From Nonomuraea cypriaca (GTDB lineage Bacteria; Actinomycetota; Actinomycetes; Streptosporangiales; Streptosporangiaceae): 48,182 bases of DNA. The position numbers were made by a program, and so were the translations under genes. Of the stretch, positions 15,489-23,954 are shown in pieces. The stretch spans positions 1 through 48,182 of the forward strand of contig NZ_JADOGI010000063.1 of the NCBI RefSeq assembly GCF_015645445.1, in the 5' to 3' direction. Numbering within the stretch: position 1 is the stretch's first letter; each line of letters starts with the position of its first letter. The notes below the pieces were generated by a model. It saw only the letters and a list, made by a program, of their open reading frames with translations. It had not been told where the DNA came from and searched no databases.

Positions 15489-16682
15489 ATGGAGGACCGT
15501 CAGCGCTACGATCGCGCGACGGCGGCCCTGGAGCCGCCGATCGCCGTCCTCGACCTGGCGGCGCTGCGGGCCAACGCGGCGGACCTCGTACGGCGGGCGG
15601 CGGGCAAGCCGATCCGGGTCGCGAGCAAGTCGGTACGCAGCCGCCCCCTCCTCGAACGCGTCCTGGCCATGGACGGTTTCCACGGCATCATGGCCTTCAC
15701 ACTGCCCGAGGCGCTGTGGCTGGCCTCGCACGGCTTCACGGACATCCTCGTGGCCTACCCGACCGCCGACCGCCACGCGCTGGCCGCGCTCGCCGGGGAC
15801 GAGCACGCCGCCCGGCACATCACCGTGACCGTCGACTCCACTGCCCACCTGGACGTCATCGAGTCGGCTGTGGCCGCAGTCCACCCCCGAGCCGAAATCC
15901 GGACATGTCTAGACATCGACGCTGGATATGTGGCCTTCGGCGGGAAATTTCGGGCAGGCGTTCTCCGCTCCCCCATCCGCGAGCCGGAGGAAGCCGCCGA
16001 CCTGGCCGCCGCCATCGCCAAGCGGCCCGGCTTCCGCCTGGCCGGGCTGATGGCGTACGAGGCGCAGATCGCCGGAGTCGGCGACGCCCCGCCCTCGAAC
16101 GCCCTGCGCGCCCACGCCATCCGGCTCATGCAGGCCCGCTCCGCCAGGGAGCTCGTCCTCCGGCGCGGCCGCATCGTGAACGCCGTCCGCCGGCTCGCCG
16201 ACCTCGAATTCGTCAACGGCGGCGGCACGGGCTCCATCGAGCGCACCGTACGCGAGAAGGCGGTCACGGAGGTGGCGGCGGGCTCGGGCCTCTTCCACCC
16301 GAGGTCGTTCGACTTCTACCGCGGTTTCACGGGGCACCCGGCCGCGTTGTTCGCCCTGCCGGTGGTACGCCGCCCGGCGCCGGGCGCGGTGACCGTGCTC
16401 GGCGGCGGCTACCTGGCCTCGGGAGCCGCGGGGCCGGGCCTCCTGCCGCAGCCGTACCTGCCCGCCGGCCTGCGTTACGCCCCCGGCGAGGGCGCGGGCG
16501 AGGTGCAGACCCCGCTGCTCGGCCAGGCGACCGAGGACCTGCGGATCGGGGACCGGGTGTGGTTCAGGCACGCCAAGGCGGGAGAGCTGTGCGAACGCTT
16601 CGACACCCTCCACCTCGTCGAGGGCGACACCGTGGTGGAGTCGCTGCCGACGTACAGAGGCGAGGGCAGGACCTTCCTCTGA
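15489..16682 (+). CDS. PLP-dependent amino acid deaminase/aldolase (alanine racemase N-terminal fold)
   Basis: A 397-residue fold-type III PLP enzyme. AVLDLAALRANAADL opens the alanine racemase-like barrel. VASKSVRSRPLL holds the PLP Lys (about residue 43). CLDIDAGYVAFGG and FVNGGGTGSIE line the PLP phosphate site. The C-terminal domain (about 270-397) contains the usual metal-site residues near the end (VWFRHAKAGELCERF, with His and Cys as in D-threonine aldolases). It probably acts on D- or beta-hydroxy amino acids. ATG 15489 is chosen because upstream in-frame starts add an unconserved extension. Confidence 0.75.
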   Translation: MEDRQRYDRATAALEPPIAVLDLAALRANAADLVRRAAGKPIRVASKSVRSRPLLERVLAMDGFHGIMAFTLPEALWLASHGFTDILVAYPTADRHALAALAGDEHAARHITVTVDSTAHLDVIESAVAAVHPRAEIRTCLDIDAGYVAFGGKFRAGVLRSPIREPEEAADLAAAIAKRPGFRLAGLMAYEAQIAGVGDAPPSNALRAHAIRLMQARSARELVLRRGRIVNAVRRLADLEFVNGGGTGSIERTVREKAVTEVAAGSGLFHPRSFDFYRGFTGHPAALFALPVVRRPAPGAVTVLGGGYLASGAAGPGLLPQPYLPAGLRYAPGEGAGEVQTPLLGQATEDLRIGDRVWFRHAKAGELCERFDTLHLVEGDTVVESLPTYRGEGRTFL

Positions 16683-16759
16683 GCGAGCCCGGCTCAGCGG
16701 CCCCCTGAGCGAGCCGCGGCTCAGCGGCCCTCCGAGCGAGCCGCCAGTTCAGCGGCGCC
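16680..16759. repeat. Three 26-27-bp palindromic tandem repeats between convergent genes
   Basis: Units start at 16680, 16706 and 16733, each like TGAGCGAGCC-GCGGCTCAGCGGCC. The first begins with the deaminase stop codon and the third carries the DUF3618 stop codon on the other strand. The middle unit contains the perfect palindrome GAGCCGCGGCTC (about 16711-16722), so each copy could fold into a hairpin. It probably serves as a bidirectional terminator. Confidence 0.8.
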
Positions 16760-17084
16760 TGTTGCGCCGACGCCAGAGCATGATGGCGGCGCCGACGACC
16801 AGCACGGCGCCGACCCCGATCAGCACCGGCGCCAGATCGGGCCGCTCCTCTTCCTCCCACACCCGGCCGGCCTCGTCAGCCCGCTCGACGGGCCGCGGCG
16901 TCACCCCGAGGGCGTCCCCCACGGACGCCACGAGGTGCCCGGCCCGCGTCCTGACATCGGCCACCGTCCGCTCGGCGACCCGCTTGGGGCTCACCCGGTC
17001 GTGGATGGCGTCGACCGTCTGCGCCAACTCCGCGCGGGTCCGCGCGATCCGCCGCTCCAGCTCGTCGGGATCGGTGTCAGCCAT
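16749..17084 (-). CDS. DUF3618 protein with C-terminal membrane anchor
   Basis: A 111-residue protein. The N-terminal helix (about 7-40; DELERRIARTRAELAQTVDAI) and the following SPKRVAERTVADVR match DUF3618. The C-terminus holds one membrane helix (about 86-104) and an Arg-rich end. Such proteins often accompany phage-holin-like or envelope-stress genes in actinobacteria, but no partner is present here. ATG start at 17084; divergent from the peroxiredoxin gene. Confidence 0.85.
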   Translation of the reverse strand: MADTDPDELERRIARTRAELAQTVDAIHDRVSPKRVAERTVADVRTRAGHLVASVGDALGVTPRPVERADEAGRVWEEEERPDLAPVLIGVGAVLVVGAAIMLWRRRNRRR

Positions 17085-17171
17085 GGCTCTCCTCTCCGCC
17101 GTACGCGTGGCCGCGCCGCTCCGCGTGCCGTGCGAGCTGCGTCCGTTCTGATGGTGATCAGTCTGTCAGGT

Positions 17172-17209
17172 CGCCGTGCCGTACGGCACGGCGGCCAGGC
17201 CGGTAGGTT
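17172..17209 (+). promoter_or_regulatory. 22-bp perfect palindrome and -10 element upstream of bcp
   Basis: Positions 17172-17193 form a perfect palindrome centred on TA (arm CGCCGTGCCGT). TAGGTT at 17204-17209 is a -10-like element, so the palindrome covers the expected -35 region. A repressor or redox sensor bound there would block transcription of the peroxiredoxin gene, whose TTG start is at 17235. The regulator is unknown. Confidence 0.5.
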
Positions 17210-17234
17210 GACGGGAAGAACTCAGGAGGGCACT

Positions 17235-17708
17235 TTGACCGACACCAAGCTCGCGCCCGGCGACGCCGCGCCCGAGTTCACGCTACCCGCCGCCGACGGC
17301 GGCACCGTCTCGCTCGACGCCTACCGCGGCAAGCGGGTGATCCTCTATTTCTACCCTGCCGCGATGACTCCCGGCTGCACCAAACAGGCCTGCGACTTCC
17401 GTGACAGTCTCAGCCGGTTGACCGCCGAAGGTTTCGTCGTCCTCGGCGTGTCGAAGGACAAGCCGGAAAAGCTGGCCAAGTTCGCCGAACGCGACAGCCT
17501 GACCTTTCCCCTGCTGTCCGACCCGGAGCTGACCGTCCACCGGGCGTACAGCGCGTACGGCACGAAAAAGCTGTACGGCAAGGAAGTGGTGGGCGTCATC
17601 CGCTCGACGTTCGTCATCGACGGGGACGGGAAGATCGAGCAGGCGCTCTACAACGTGAAGGCCACCGGGCACGTGGCCGCGCTCAAGAAGAAGCTCGGCC
17701 TGTCCTGA
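17235..17708 (+). CDS. bcp: Thioredoxin-dependent peroxiredoxin, BCP/PrxQ type
   Basis: A 157-residue thiol peroxidase that reduces hydrogen peroxide and organic hydroperoxides with thioredoxin. The motif TPGCTKQACDF holds the peroxidatic Cys (about 46) and a resolving Cys five residues later, the helix-located pair of atypical 2-Cys PrxQ enzymes. It starts at TTG 17235, supported by AGGAGGG at 17224-17230; longer in-frame extensions lack conservation. A palindrome upstream and a strong hairpin downstream make it a single-gene unit. Confidence 0.93.
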   Translation: MTDTKLAPGDAAPEFTLPAADGGTVSLDAYRGKRVILYFYPAAMTPGCTKQACDFRDSLSRLTAEGFVVLGVSKDKPEKLAKFAERDSLTFPLLSDPELTVHRAYSAYGTKKLYGKEVVGVIRSTFVIDGDGKIEQALYNVKATGHVAALKKKLGLS

Positions 17709-17715
17709 CCCCGCT

Positions 17716-17740
17716 CGCGGGCCCTCCCGAGGGGCCCGCG
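17716..17740 (+). terminator. Terminator hairpin after bcp
   Basis: A nine-base-pair GC stem (CGCGGGCCC and its complement) with a seven-base loop begins eight bases after the bcp stop and separates it from the tRNA gene. Confidence 0.65.
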
Positions 17741-17817
17741 CAGGCTCCCTCGTCCCGTCATCACACATGACCCAATCGGAGCGCTAAACTGATCCTGCCC
17801 GCTCTGGCGGGGATTGC

Positions 17818-17900
17818 GCGGGCGTGGCGAAATGGCATACGCGGCAGGTTTAGGTCTTGTTGGTGGAGACACCGTGGGGGTTCGAATCCCCCCGCCCGCA
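17818..17900 (+). tRNA. tRNA-Leu (anticodon UAG)
   Basis: The acceptor arms GCGGGCG (17818-17824) and CGCCCGC (17893-17899) pair perfectly, with discriminator A at 17900. The anticodon loop TTTAGGT gives UAG, reading CUA/CUN leucine codons. The long variable arm typical of class II tRNA-Leu and the GGTTCGAATCC T-loop are present. CCA is not encoded (CAC follows). A TAAACT -10-like hexamer lies at 17785-17790. Confidence 0.96.
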
Positions 17901-17981
17901 CACTATTCACTGAGCCTGTTTTCGCCCGGCGATGCCCGTCCATGACGAAAGCCCGCCGAATTCCGCTGGAAAAACCGCGGG

Positions 17982-18509
17982 TCAACTGGTGCGGGTCGGC
18001 ATGGGCATGACGCTGACGGTGGGCAGGGGTGGCATGGGCGGCGTGAAGCACCGCACTCCGTCCTGGCCGGGCGGGCAGCCCGGGTAGGCGCGCTCGGGCC
18101 TCATGTTGCCGTGGTAGGGCGCGTAGCCGGGGTGGTCCCAGTACATCCCGCGCGGCTCGTCCCTGTCGGCAAGGCTCGTGACGACCGCCACGGCGGTGCC
18201 GCCGAAGAGGGTGCCGACGACGTGGCCGATGAGTCCGGCACCGATGATCTGGGCCGGCTTCTGCCGGATGAAGTCCCTGAACGACGAGTCGCGCCCCCAT
18301 CCGGGCGCCTGAGCCGGCATGGTGTGGGCGGTGGCGGTGAAACCGGTGCCGTCCGGCGTCTCGCCGTACCTCAGCCGTTCCTGTCGTTCACCCTCGACAT
18401 GGGCACCCTCGACATGAGAACCCCCGGCATGAGAACCCTCGACATGAGCCGGGTCGCGCGGTGATTCCTCCTCACCGCGCGACCCGGCGTCGCGATCATG
18501 ATCCGCCAT
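17982..18509 (-). CDS. Hypothetical protein with a pentapeptide-repeat region and Pro-rich tail
   Basis: A 175-residue protein. The N-terminal 45 residues are acidic and contain four 5-residue repeats (HVEGS, HAGGS, HVEGA, HVEGE). One hydrophobic stretch (about 85-108) could cross or touch the membrane. The C-terminal third is rich in Pro, Tyr and Gly and has two Cys (PGCPPG, VRCFTPP). I recognise no family. ATG 18509 is used; the preceding ATG at 18512 is equivalent. No operon partner is evident. Confidence 0.55.
   Translation of the reverse strand: MADHDRDAGSRGEEESPRDPAHVEGSHAGGSHVEGAHVEGERQERLRYGETPDGTGFTATAHTMPAQAPGWGRDSSFRDFIRQKPAQIIGAGLIGHVVGTLFGGTAVAVVTSLADRDEPRGMYWDHPGYAPYHGNMRPERAYPGCPPGQDGVRCFTPPMPPLPTVSVMPMPTRTS
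18391..18450. repeat. 15-bp tandem repeat inside the hypothetical gene
   Basis: Four copies of CCCTCGACATGRRMA-like sequence start at 18391, 18406, 18421 and 18436. They encode the 5-residue repeats (HVEGx) on the minus strand. Copy number could vary by slippage without a frameshift. Confidence 0.85.
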
Positions 18510-18575
18510 CACGATCTCCCTTTACTCGCCCACTCGCAAGAGGGGCGCTCCCGGTAATAAGAATGCACAACCCCC

Positions 18576-18610
18576 TGTAAGCCCCGCGTAAGACAAGAGC
18601 GACGTAAGAC
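18576..18610 (+). promoter_or_regulatory. GTAAG direct repeats upstream of the two-component system
   Basis: TGTAAGCC (18576-18583) and two identical CGTAAGAC copies (18587-18594, 18603-18610) lie about 70-100 bases before the sensor kinase start, with GTAAG spaced 11 and 16 bases apart. Such direct repeats could be binding sites for the adjacent NarL-type regulator. This is a guess from position and spacing. Confidence 0.3.
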
Positions 18611-18678
18611 CTGGGTCGTACCCGCACTTCCACCTTCAGACGGACCTACAGCGGAGCCGGCTTACATATCGTGAGGAT

Positions 18679-19848
18679 GTGTTCGGCAGGGTACGAGCGT
18701 GGTCCAGAGGCCACGAGAAGCTGGCCGCCGCCCTCCGGGTGGCTCCGCTGGCCACGCTGTGCGTCCTCCTGGCGGTGCCGTACGCGAACGACATCCCACC
18801 GGGCGGCGGCGCCTACCCCAGCCTGGCGGGCTATTTGGGCATGTCGGCGGCGCTGCTGCTGCCGCTGCTGTGGCGCGACCGCCCGCTTGGCTCGTTCGCG
18901 GCCGTCTCGCTGATCAGCTTCGTGCAGTGGCTCGCGGACATCGACGTGATCCCCGCCAACCTCGCGGTGCCGGTCGCGCTCTGGGCGGTGGCCTACCGGT
19001 GCTCGTTCCGCTGGGCGCTGGCGGCGGGCCTGGTGGCTGAGCTCGGCGTGTTCCTGGCGCTGGTCAACTGGAACACGCCCACGTTCAGCGTGTTCTTCAG
19101 CGGTTCGATCTTCATGGTGACGGTCTGGCTGACCGGCCTGTACGCCAGCACCCGCCGCCGCTACCTGGAGGGCCTGGAGGAACGCGCCGAGCGGGCCGAA
19201 CGCGAGCGCGACCAGCAGGCCAGGATGGCCGCCGCGGCCGAGCGCGCCAGAATCGCCAGAGAGCTGCACGACGTCGTCGCCCACAACGTCAGCGTGATGG
19301 TCGTGCAGGCCGACGGCGCGGGATACGCCTTGGACAGCGACCCCGAGCAGGCCCGCGTGGCCGTCAAGGCCATCTCCAAGACCGGCCGCGCCGCCCTCGC
19401 CGAGATGCGCAGGCTGGTCGGAGTGCTGCGCGAGGACGAGCGCATGACCACCGACTACACGCCGCAGCCCAGCCTGGCCCAGCTCGGCGAGTTGGTCCGC
19501 GCCTCGGTCGTGCCCGCGCGGCTACAGGTCGGCGGCGCGCCCCGCGAGCTGCCCGAGGGCCAGCAACTCGCCGTCTACCGCATCGTCCAGGAAGCCCTCA
19601 CGAACGCGCTCAAGCACGGCGGACCAGGCGCGCGGGCGGTCGTGGAGCTCGACTACAGCGGCCCCGAGCTGGTCGTACGCGTGACCGACGACGGCAGGGG
19701 CGCGGCGGCGCCGAGGAGCCCCGACGGGCACGGCCTGATCGGCATGCGCGAACGCGCCGGCATGTACGGTGGCGCCGTGTCGGCGGGCCCCAGACCAGGC
19801 GGCGGGTTCGAGGTGCTGGCCAGGCTGCCCATGGCCCAGGCGGCGTGA
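18679..19848 (+). CDS. Sensor histidine kinase, NarL/DesK-type (HisKA_3)
   Basis: A 389-residue membrane kinase. About five hydrophobic segments occupy residues 20-155, then a coiled-coil linker (about 160-190). The HisKA_3 dimerisation domain has ARELHDVVAHNVS with the phosphorylated His197, and an HATPase_c domain (about 285-388) has EALTNALKHGG, DDGRG and GLIGMRERA. There is no large extracellular sensor, so it probably senses within the membrane, as antibiotic- or peptide-responsive kinases do. GTG 18679 is used. The partner response regulator follows 23 bases later, then an ABC exporter. Confidence 0.92.
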   Translation: MFGRVRAWSRGHEKLAAALRVAPLATLCVLLAVPYANDIPPGGGAYPSLAGYLGMSAALLLPLLWRDRPLGSFAAVSLISFVQWLADIDVIPANLAVPVALWAVAYRCSFRWALAAGLVAELGVFLALVNWNTPTFSVFFSGSIFMVTVWLTGLYASTRRRYLEGLEERAERAERERDQQARMAAAAERARIARELHDVVAHNVSVMVVQADGAGYALDSDPEQARVAVKAISKTGRAALAEMRRLVGVLREDERMTTDYTPQPSLAQLGELVRASVVPARLQVGGAPRELPEGQQLAVYRIVQEALTNALKHGGPGARAVVELDYSGPELVVRVTDDGRGAAAPRSPDGHGLIGMRERAGMYGGAVSAGPRPGGGFEVLARLPMAQAA

Positions 19849-19871
19849 CCGGCCGAGGAGGGAAAGCCCCG

Positions 19872-20522
19872 ATGATCCGCGTGATGCTGGTGGACGACCA
19901 GGAGTTGCTGCGTGCCGGGTTCAGAATGGTGCTCGGCGCCCAGCCGGACATCGAGGTGGTGGCGGAGGCCGGCGACGGGGTCGCGGCGCTTGAGCTGCTG
20001 AAGACCACCGAGGTGGACGTCGTGCTCATGGACGTGCGCATGCCCAACATGGACGGCGTCGAGGCCACCAGGCATGTCGACGGTCCCAAGGTCCTCATCC
20101 TGACCACGTTCGACCTGGACGAGTACGCGTTCTCCGCGGTCAAGGCGGGCGCGGCCGGGTTCCTGCTGAAGGACGTGCCGCCCGACGACCTGGTCGACGC
20201 CATCAGGGTCGTCCACGCGGGCGACGCCGTGGTGTCGCCCACCACGCTGCGGCGGATGCTGGACAGGTTCGCCGCCCAGCTGCCTGCCGAGGAGCCGCCG
20301 TCCGCCGCTGAGCTGACGCCGCGCGAGCGCGAGGTGCTGCTCATGGTGGCGCGCGGACTGTCCAACATGGAGATCGCGGGCCGCCTGGAGGTCGCCGAGG
20401 GCACGGTGAAGACGCACCTCGGCCGGGTGCTGGCCAAGCTGGGCCTGCGGGACCGGGCGCAGGTGGTCGTGTACGCGTACGAGGCCGGGCTGATCGTGCC
20501 GTCCCATCGGCCGAAAGTCTGA
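19872..20522 (+). CDS. NarL/LuxR-family response regulator
   Basis: A 216-residue regulator. The receiver domain (about 3-118) has the acidic pair DD at 8-9, phosphoacceptor Asp54 (VLMDVRMP) and the conserved Lys in LLKDVPPDD. The LuxR-type HTH (about 148-210) carries LTPREREVLLMVARGLSN and TVKTHLGRVLAKL. ATG 19872 has GAGGAGGG upstream. It is the cognate partner of the kinase before it and probably activates the ABC exporter genes downstream. Confidence 0.95.
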   Translation: MIRVMLVDDQELLRAGFRMVLGAQPDIEVVAEAGDGVAALELLKTTEVDVVLMDVRMPNMDGVEATRHVDGPKVLILTTFDLDEYAFSAVKAGAAGFLLKDVPPDDLVDAIRVVHAGDAVVSPTTLRRMLDRFAAQLPAEEPPSAAELTPREREVLLMVARGLSNMEIAGRLEVAEGTVKTHLGRVLAKLGLRDRAQVVVYAYEAGLIVPSHRPKV

Positions 20523-20630
20523 CCCGGGGTCGTCTGGGGTCCTACAAGAAGTCCCTCCTCAGGGCCCACAGATCCCACGATTTCCACTTCTACCGTTGGT
20601 CACGTTCATCAATCACGACAAGGAGTGAAC

Positions 20631-21401
20631 GTGACGCTCACCGAGACCCGGCGGCAGGCGCCGCCCGCGGTGGTGGCCACCGATCTGACCAAGGTGTACG
20701 GCCACGGCGGCGCCCAGGTCCACGCCCTTCGCGGAGTGAACGTGGCGTTCGCCACGGGCGCGTTCACCGCCATCATGGGTCCTTCAGGATCGGGCAAGTC
20801 CACGCTCATGCACTGCCTGGCCGGGCTCGACACCGCCACCTCCGGCACCGTGCACATCGGCGACGTAGAGCTTACCGGTATGACCGAGCTGACCGGGCTG
20901 AGCGACCGGCGGCTCACCCTGCTGCGCCGCGAGCGGATCGGGTTCGTCTTCCAGGCGTTCAACCTGCTTCCCACGCTGACCGCCGAGCAGAACATCCGGC
21001 TGCCGCTGGAGATCGCCGCCCGCCAGGCGGATCAGCCGCTGTTCGACCGGGTGATCGAGACCGTGGGCTTGAAGGACCGGCTCGCGCACCGGCCGTCCGA
21101 GCTGTCCGGCGGGCAGCAGCAGCGCGTGGCCGTGGCCAGGGCGCTGATCAGCAAGCCCCAAGTGATCTTCGCCGACGAGCCGACGGGCAACCTCGACTCG
21201 CGCAGCGGCGCCGAGGTCCTGTCCTTCCTGCGCACGTCGGTGCGCGAGCTGGGCCAGACCATCGTCATGGTCACGCACGACCCGGTGGCGGCCTCGTACG
21301 CCGACCGGGTGGTGTTCCTGCGCGACGGCGAGCTCGTCACCGAGATCGCCGCGCCGACGCCGCAGTCCGTGCTGGACACGCTCGTGAAGCTGGAGGCGTG
21401 A
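20631..21401 (+). CDS. ABC transporter ATP-binding protein (MacB/LolD type)
   Basis: A 256-residue ATPase with Walker A GPSGSGKST (about 51-59), Q-loop FVFQAFNLLPT, signature LSGGQQQR, Walker B VIFADEP and the H-loop His in VTHD. GTG 20631 follows AAGGAG (20620-20625) at five bases; the GTG at 20625 overlaps that site and is less likely. It energises the FtsX-like permease whose gene starts two bases after its stop. Its place after a two-component system suggests induced export of or resistance to a membrane-active compound. Confidence 0.93.
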   Translation: MTLTETRRQAPPAVVATDLTKVYGHGGAQVHALRGVNVAFATGAFTAIMGPSGSGKSTLMHCLAGLDTATSGTVHIGDVELTGMTELTGLSDRRLTLLRRERIGFVFQAFNLLPTLTAEQNIRLPLEIAARQADQPLFDRVIETVGLKDRLAHRPSELSGGQQQRVAVARALISKPQVIFADEPTGNLDSRSGAEVLSFLRTSVRELGQTIVMVTHDPVAASYADRVVFLRDGELVTEIAAPTPQSVLDTLVKLEA

Positions 21402-21402
21402 G

Positions 21403-23892
21403 GTGCTGAGGACGGCGCTGGCCGGGCTGCGGGCGCACCTGCTCAGGCTGCTGCTCACCTCGCTGGCGATCATGCTGGGGGTGGGGTTCATCGCGGGCAC
21501 GTTCGTGCTGAACGACACCATGGAGGCCGGCTTCTCCCAGCGGGTCACGGCGGACGCGGACAAGGTCGACGTGGCCGTGCAGCCCAAGGACTCGGACGAC
21601 GTGCTGCCCGAGCGGGTGCTCGAACGGATCCGCGCCCTGGACGGCGTACGCGAGGCTCAGGGCCTCATCCGCGGGTCCGCGCCCGTGCTCGGCAAGAACG
21701 GCAAGACGTTCGGGAACCTCCCCACCACGGCCGTCTCCGTCGTCCACGGCCCGCTCGACCGCACGAACATCGTGGCCGGCACAGGACCGGGAGGCGACGA
21801 CCGGGCGGCCGTGCTCGACGAGAACACCGCCAAGGCCCAGGGTTTCCGGCTCGGCGACACGATCACCGTGCTCGACGACGCACGGGCCGAGCACCGGTTC
21901 AGGCTCGTCGGCCTCCTCGATCCCGGCCTGGACCAGGAGCTCTCGTTCACCGGCGCGGTGGGCTTCACCACCGCCACCGCGCGGCGGATGACCGGCGAGA
22001 AGGGCTACCACGAGATCGACGTCGCGGGTTCGGCTCCCGGCCTGGAGCAGGCCGTCGCGGCGGCCGTCGGCGGCTCGTACGTCGTCAAGACCGGCGCCGA
22101 GCTGACCGAGGACCTCGCCGCGGCGGCCGGGGTGGGGACGTTCACGTTCACGGTGGGCCTGCTGTTGTTCGGCGTGGTGGCGATGATGGTGGCCGCGCTC
22201 GTCATCTACAACACCTTCAACATCCTCGTCGCCCAGCGCACCAGGGAGATGGCGCTGCTGCGGTGCATCGGCGCCACGCGCGGGCAGGTGTTCGGCTCGA
22301 TCGTGCTGGAGTCGGCCGTAGTCGGCACGCTCGCCTCCGCCCTCGGCCTGCTCATCGGGTACGGCCTGGCCGCGCTCACGCTGACGGTCCTCGACGCGTT
22401 CGACACCCCGCTGCCCACCGGCGCGACCGTCTCGCTCACCCCGGGCACGATCGTGATCGGCCTGGCCGTCGGCGTGGTCGTCACGGTGTGCGCGGCACTG
22501 CTGCCGGCCAGGGCGGCCACCCGCGTGCCGCCGGTCGCGGCGCTGCGCAGCCAGGCGGAGGAGCAGACGTTCCGCGCAAGGCTGCCGCGCGGGCTCTTCG
22601 CCGCCGCCTTCCTGGTGGCCGGCCTCGGCACGACCGCGGCCGGCATGTTCGTGCTCGAGCCCGGCGACCAGGTCTCGTTGTTCGTCGTGGTGGCCGGGGG
22701 CGCGCTGACGTTCCTGGGCGTGCTGATCCTCGGGCCGGTGCTCGTCAGGCCGCTGAGCGCGCTGGTGGGCTGGATCCCCGGGCGGCTGTTCGGGGTGCCT
22801 GGACGGCTCGCGGTGGACAACTCGGGCCGCAATCCGAAGCGCGCCGCGACCACGACCATCGCGCTCACCATCGGCGTGACGCTGATGACGCTGATCTCGG
22901 TGGTCACGGCGTCCACCAGGGTGACCATGACGGCCCAGCTCGACGACCAGTTCCCCGTCGACTACGTGCTGACCGACCAGGAACGCGAGTCCGTCATCCC
23001 CAGGTCCGTGACCGACAGGCTGCGCGCACAGCCTGAGCTGTCCTCGGTGGTGCGGATCCGCGAGGCCGACGCCGAGGTGTCGGGCCGGCGCGTCCGCGTG
23101 GGCGCCTTCAACGGGCCCGTCGAACCGTACGTCGCCTCCGGCTCCATGACGGGCTTCGGCGCGGGCCGGGCGGCGCTGAACGACTCCCTGGCCGAAACGC
23201 TGAAGGTAAGGGTCGGCGACCGGCTGCCGATCACCGTTCCCGAGCACGGCACCGTGGAGCTGGAGGTGGTCGCGCTGCTCGACGGCAGCCAGTCCACGCT
23301 GCCTTCGCTCACCGTGGCGGAGCAGGACTTCGACGCCTACTTCGGGGCGCTGCCCGACTCCCGCGTGATGGTCGACATCAAGGACGGGGTGCCACCCGAG
23401 CAGGCGCGCAAGGTGGTGGACGCCGCCGCCGCGCCGTACCCGACCGTACAGGTGGCGAGCTCGACCGAGGCGCGAGGACAGTTCGACGAGACGCTGGACA
23501 TGATCCTCATGATCATCACAGGACTGCTCGGGCTGGCGATCCTGATCTCGCTGCTGGGCATCGCGAACACGCTCTCCCTGTCGGTGCACGAGCGGGCCAG
23601 GGAGTCGGCGCTGCTCCGGGCGCTCGGGCTGACCAGGACGCAACTGCGCCGGATGCTGTGGATCGAGGCGCTGGTGCTCGGGCTGGTCGGCGCGCTGGTC
23701 GGGGTGGTGCTCGGGAGCGTGTACGGGTGGGCCGCGATGCGGGCGATGTTCGCCGGGTCGATCCTCTCGGTGCCCGCCGGGCAGATCGCGCTGTTCGTGG
23801 TGCTGTCGGGGCTGGCGGGTGTCCTGGCCGCGCTCCTGCCCGCCCGCCGCGCGGCCCGCGCCTCGATCGTCGCCTCCCTCGCGGCCGGCTGA
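21403..23892 (+). CDS. FtsX-like ABC transporter permease (two-repeat form)
   Basis: An 829-residue permease with two FtsX/MacB-type halves. Each half has an N-terminal membrane helix, a large extracytoplasmic domain (about 40-240 and 500-690) and three helices near 245-370 and 700-820. It has two further helices in the middle (about 400-445). This is the 8-10 helix design of actinobacterial FtsX/BceB-like exporters. It works with the ATPase before it. GTG start at 21403. The gene is followed by a convergent intergenic repeat array. Confidence 0.92.
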   Translation: MLRTALAGLRAHLLRLLLTSLAIMLGVGFIAGTFVLNDTMEAGFSQRVTADADKVDVAVQPKDSDDVLPERVLERIRALDGVREAQGLIRGSAPVLGKNGKTFGNLPTTAVSVVHGPLDRTNIVAGTGPGGDDRAAVLDENTAKAQGFRLGDTITVLDDARAEHRFRLVGLLDPGLDQELSFTGAVGFTTATARRMTGEKGYHEIDVAGSAPGLEQAVAAAVGGSYVVKTGAELTEDLAAAAGVGTFTFTVGLLLFGVVAMMVAALVIYNTFNILVAQRTREMALLRCIGATRGQVFGSIVLESAVVGTLASALGLLIGYGLAALTLTVLDAFDTPLPTGATVSLTPGTIVIGLAVGVVVTVCAALLPARAATRVPPVAALRSQAEEQTFRARLPRGLFAAAFLVAGLGTTAAGMFVLEPGDQVSLFVVVAGGALTFLGVLILGPVLVRPLSALVGWIPGRLFGVPGRLAVDNSGRNPKRAATTTIALTIGVTLMTLISVVTASTRVTMTAQLDDQFPVDYVLTDQERESVIPRSVTDRLRAQPELSSVVRIREADAEVSGRRVRVGAFNGPVEPYVASGSMTGFGAGRAALNDSLAETLKVRVGDRLPITVPEHGTVELEVVALLDGSQSTLPSLTVAEQDFDAYFGALPDSRVMVDIKDGVPPEQARKVVDAAAAPYPTVQVASSTEARGQFDETLDMILMIITGLLGLAILISLLGIANTLSLSVHERARESALLRALGLTRTQLRRMLWIEALVLGLVGALVGVVLGSVYGWAAMRAMFAGSILSVPAGQIALFVVLSGLAGVLAALLPARRAARASIVASLAAG

Positions 23893-23954
23893 CCAGGGCA
23901 AACAACCCACAAGTGGAATAAATCCGACAAATCAGGCAATAAATGCATGTGGGT

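Noticed and set aside
21337..23910. 857-codon open frame antisense to the ABC permease
   Set aside because: Arg/His/Gln-rich low-complexity product without domains; the permease on the other strand is clear.
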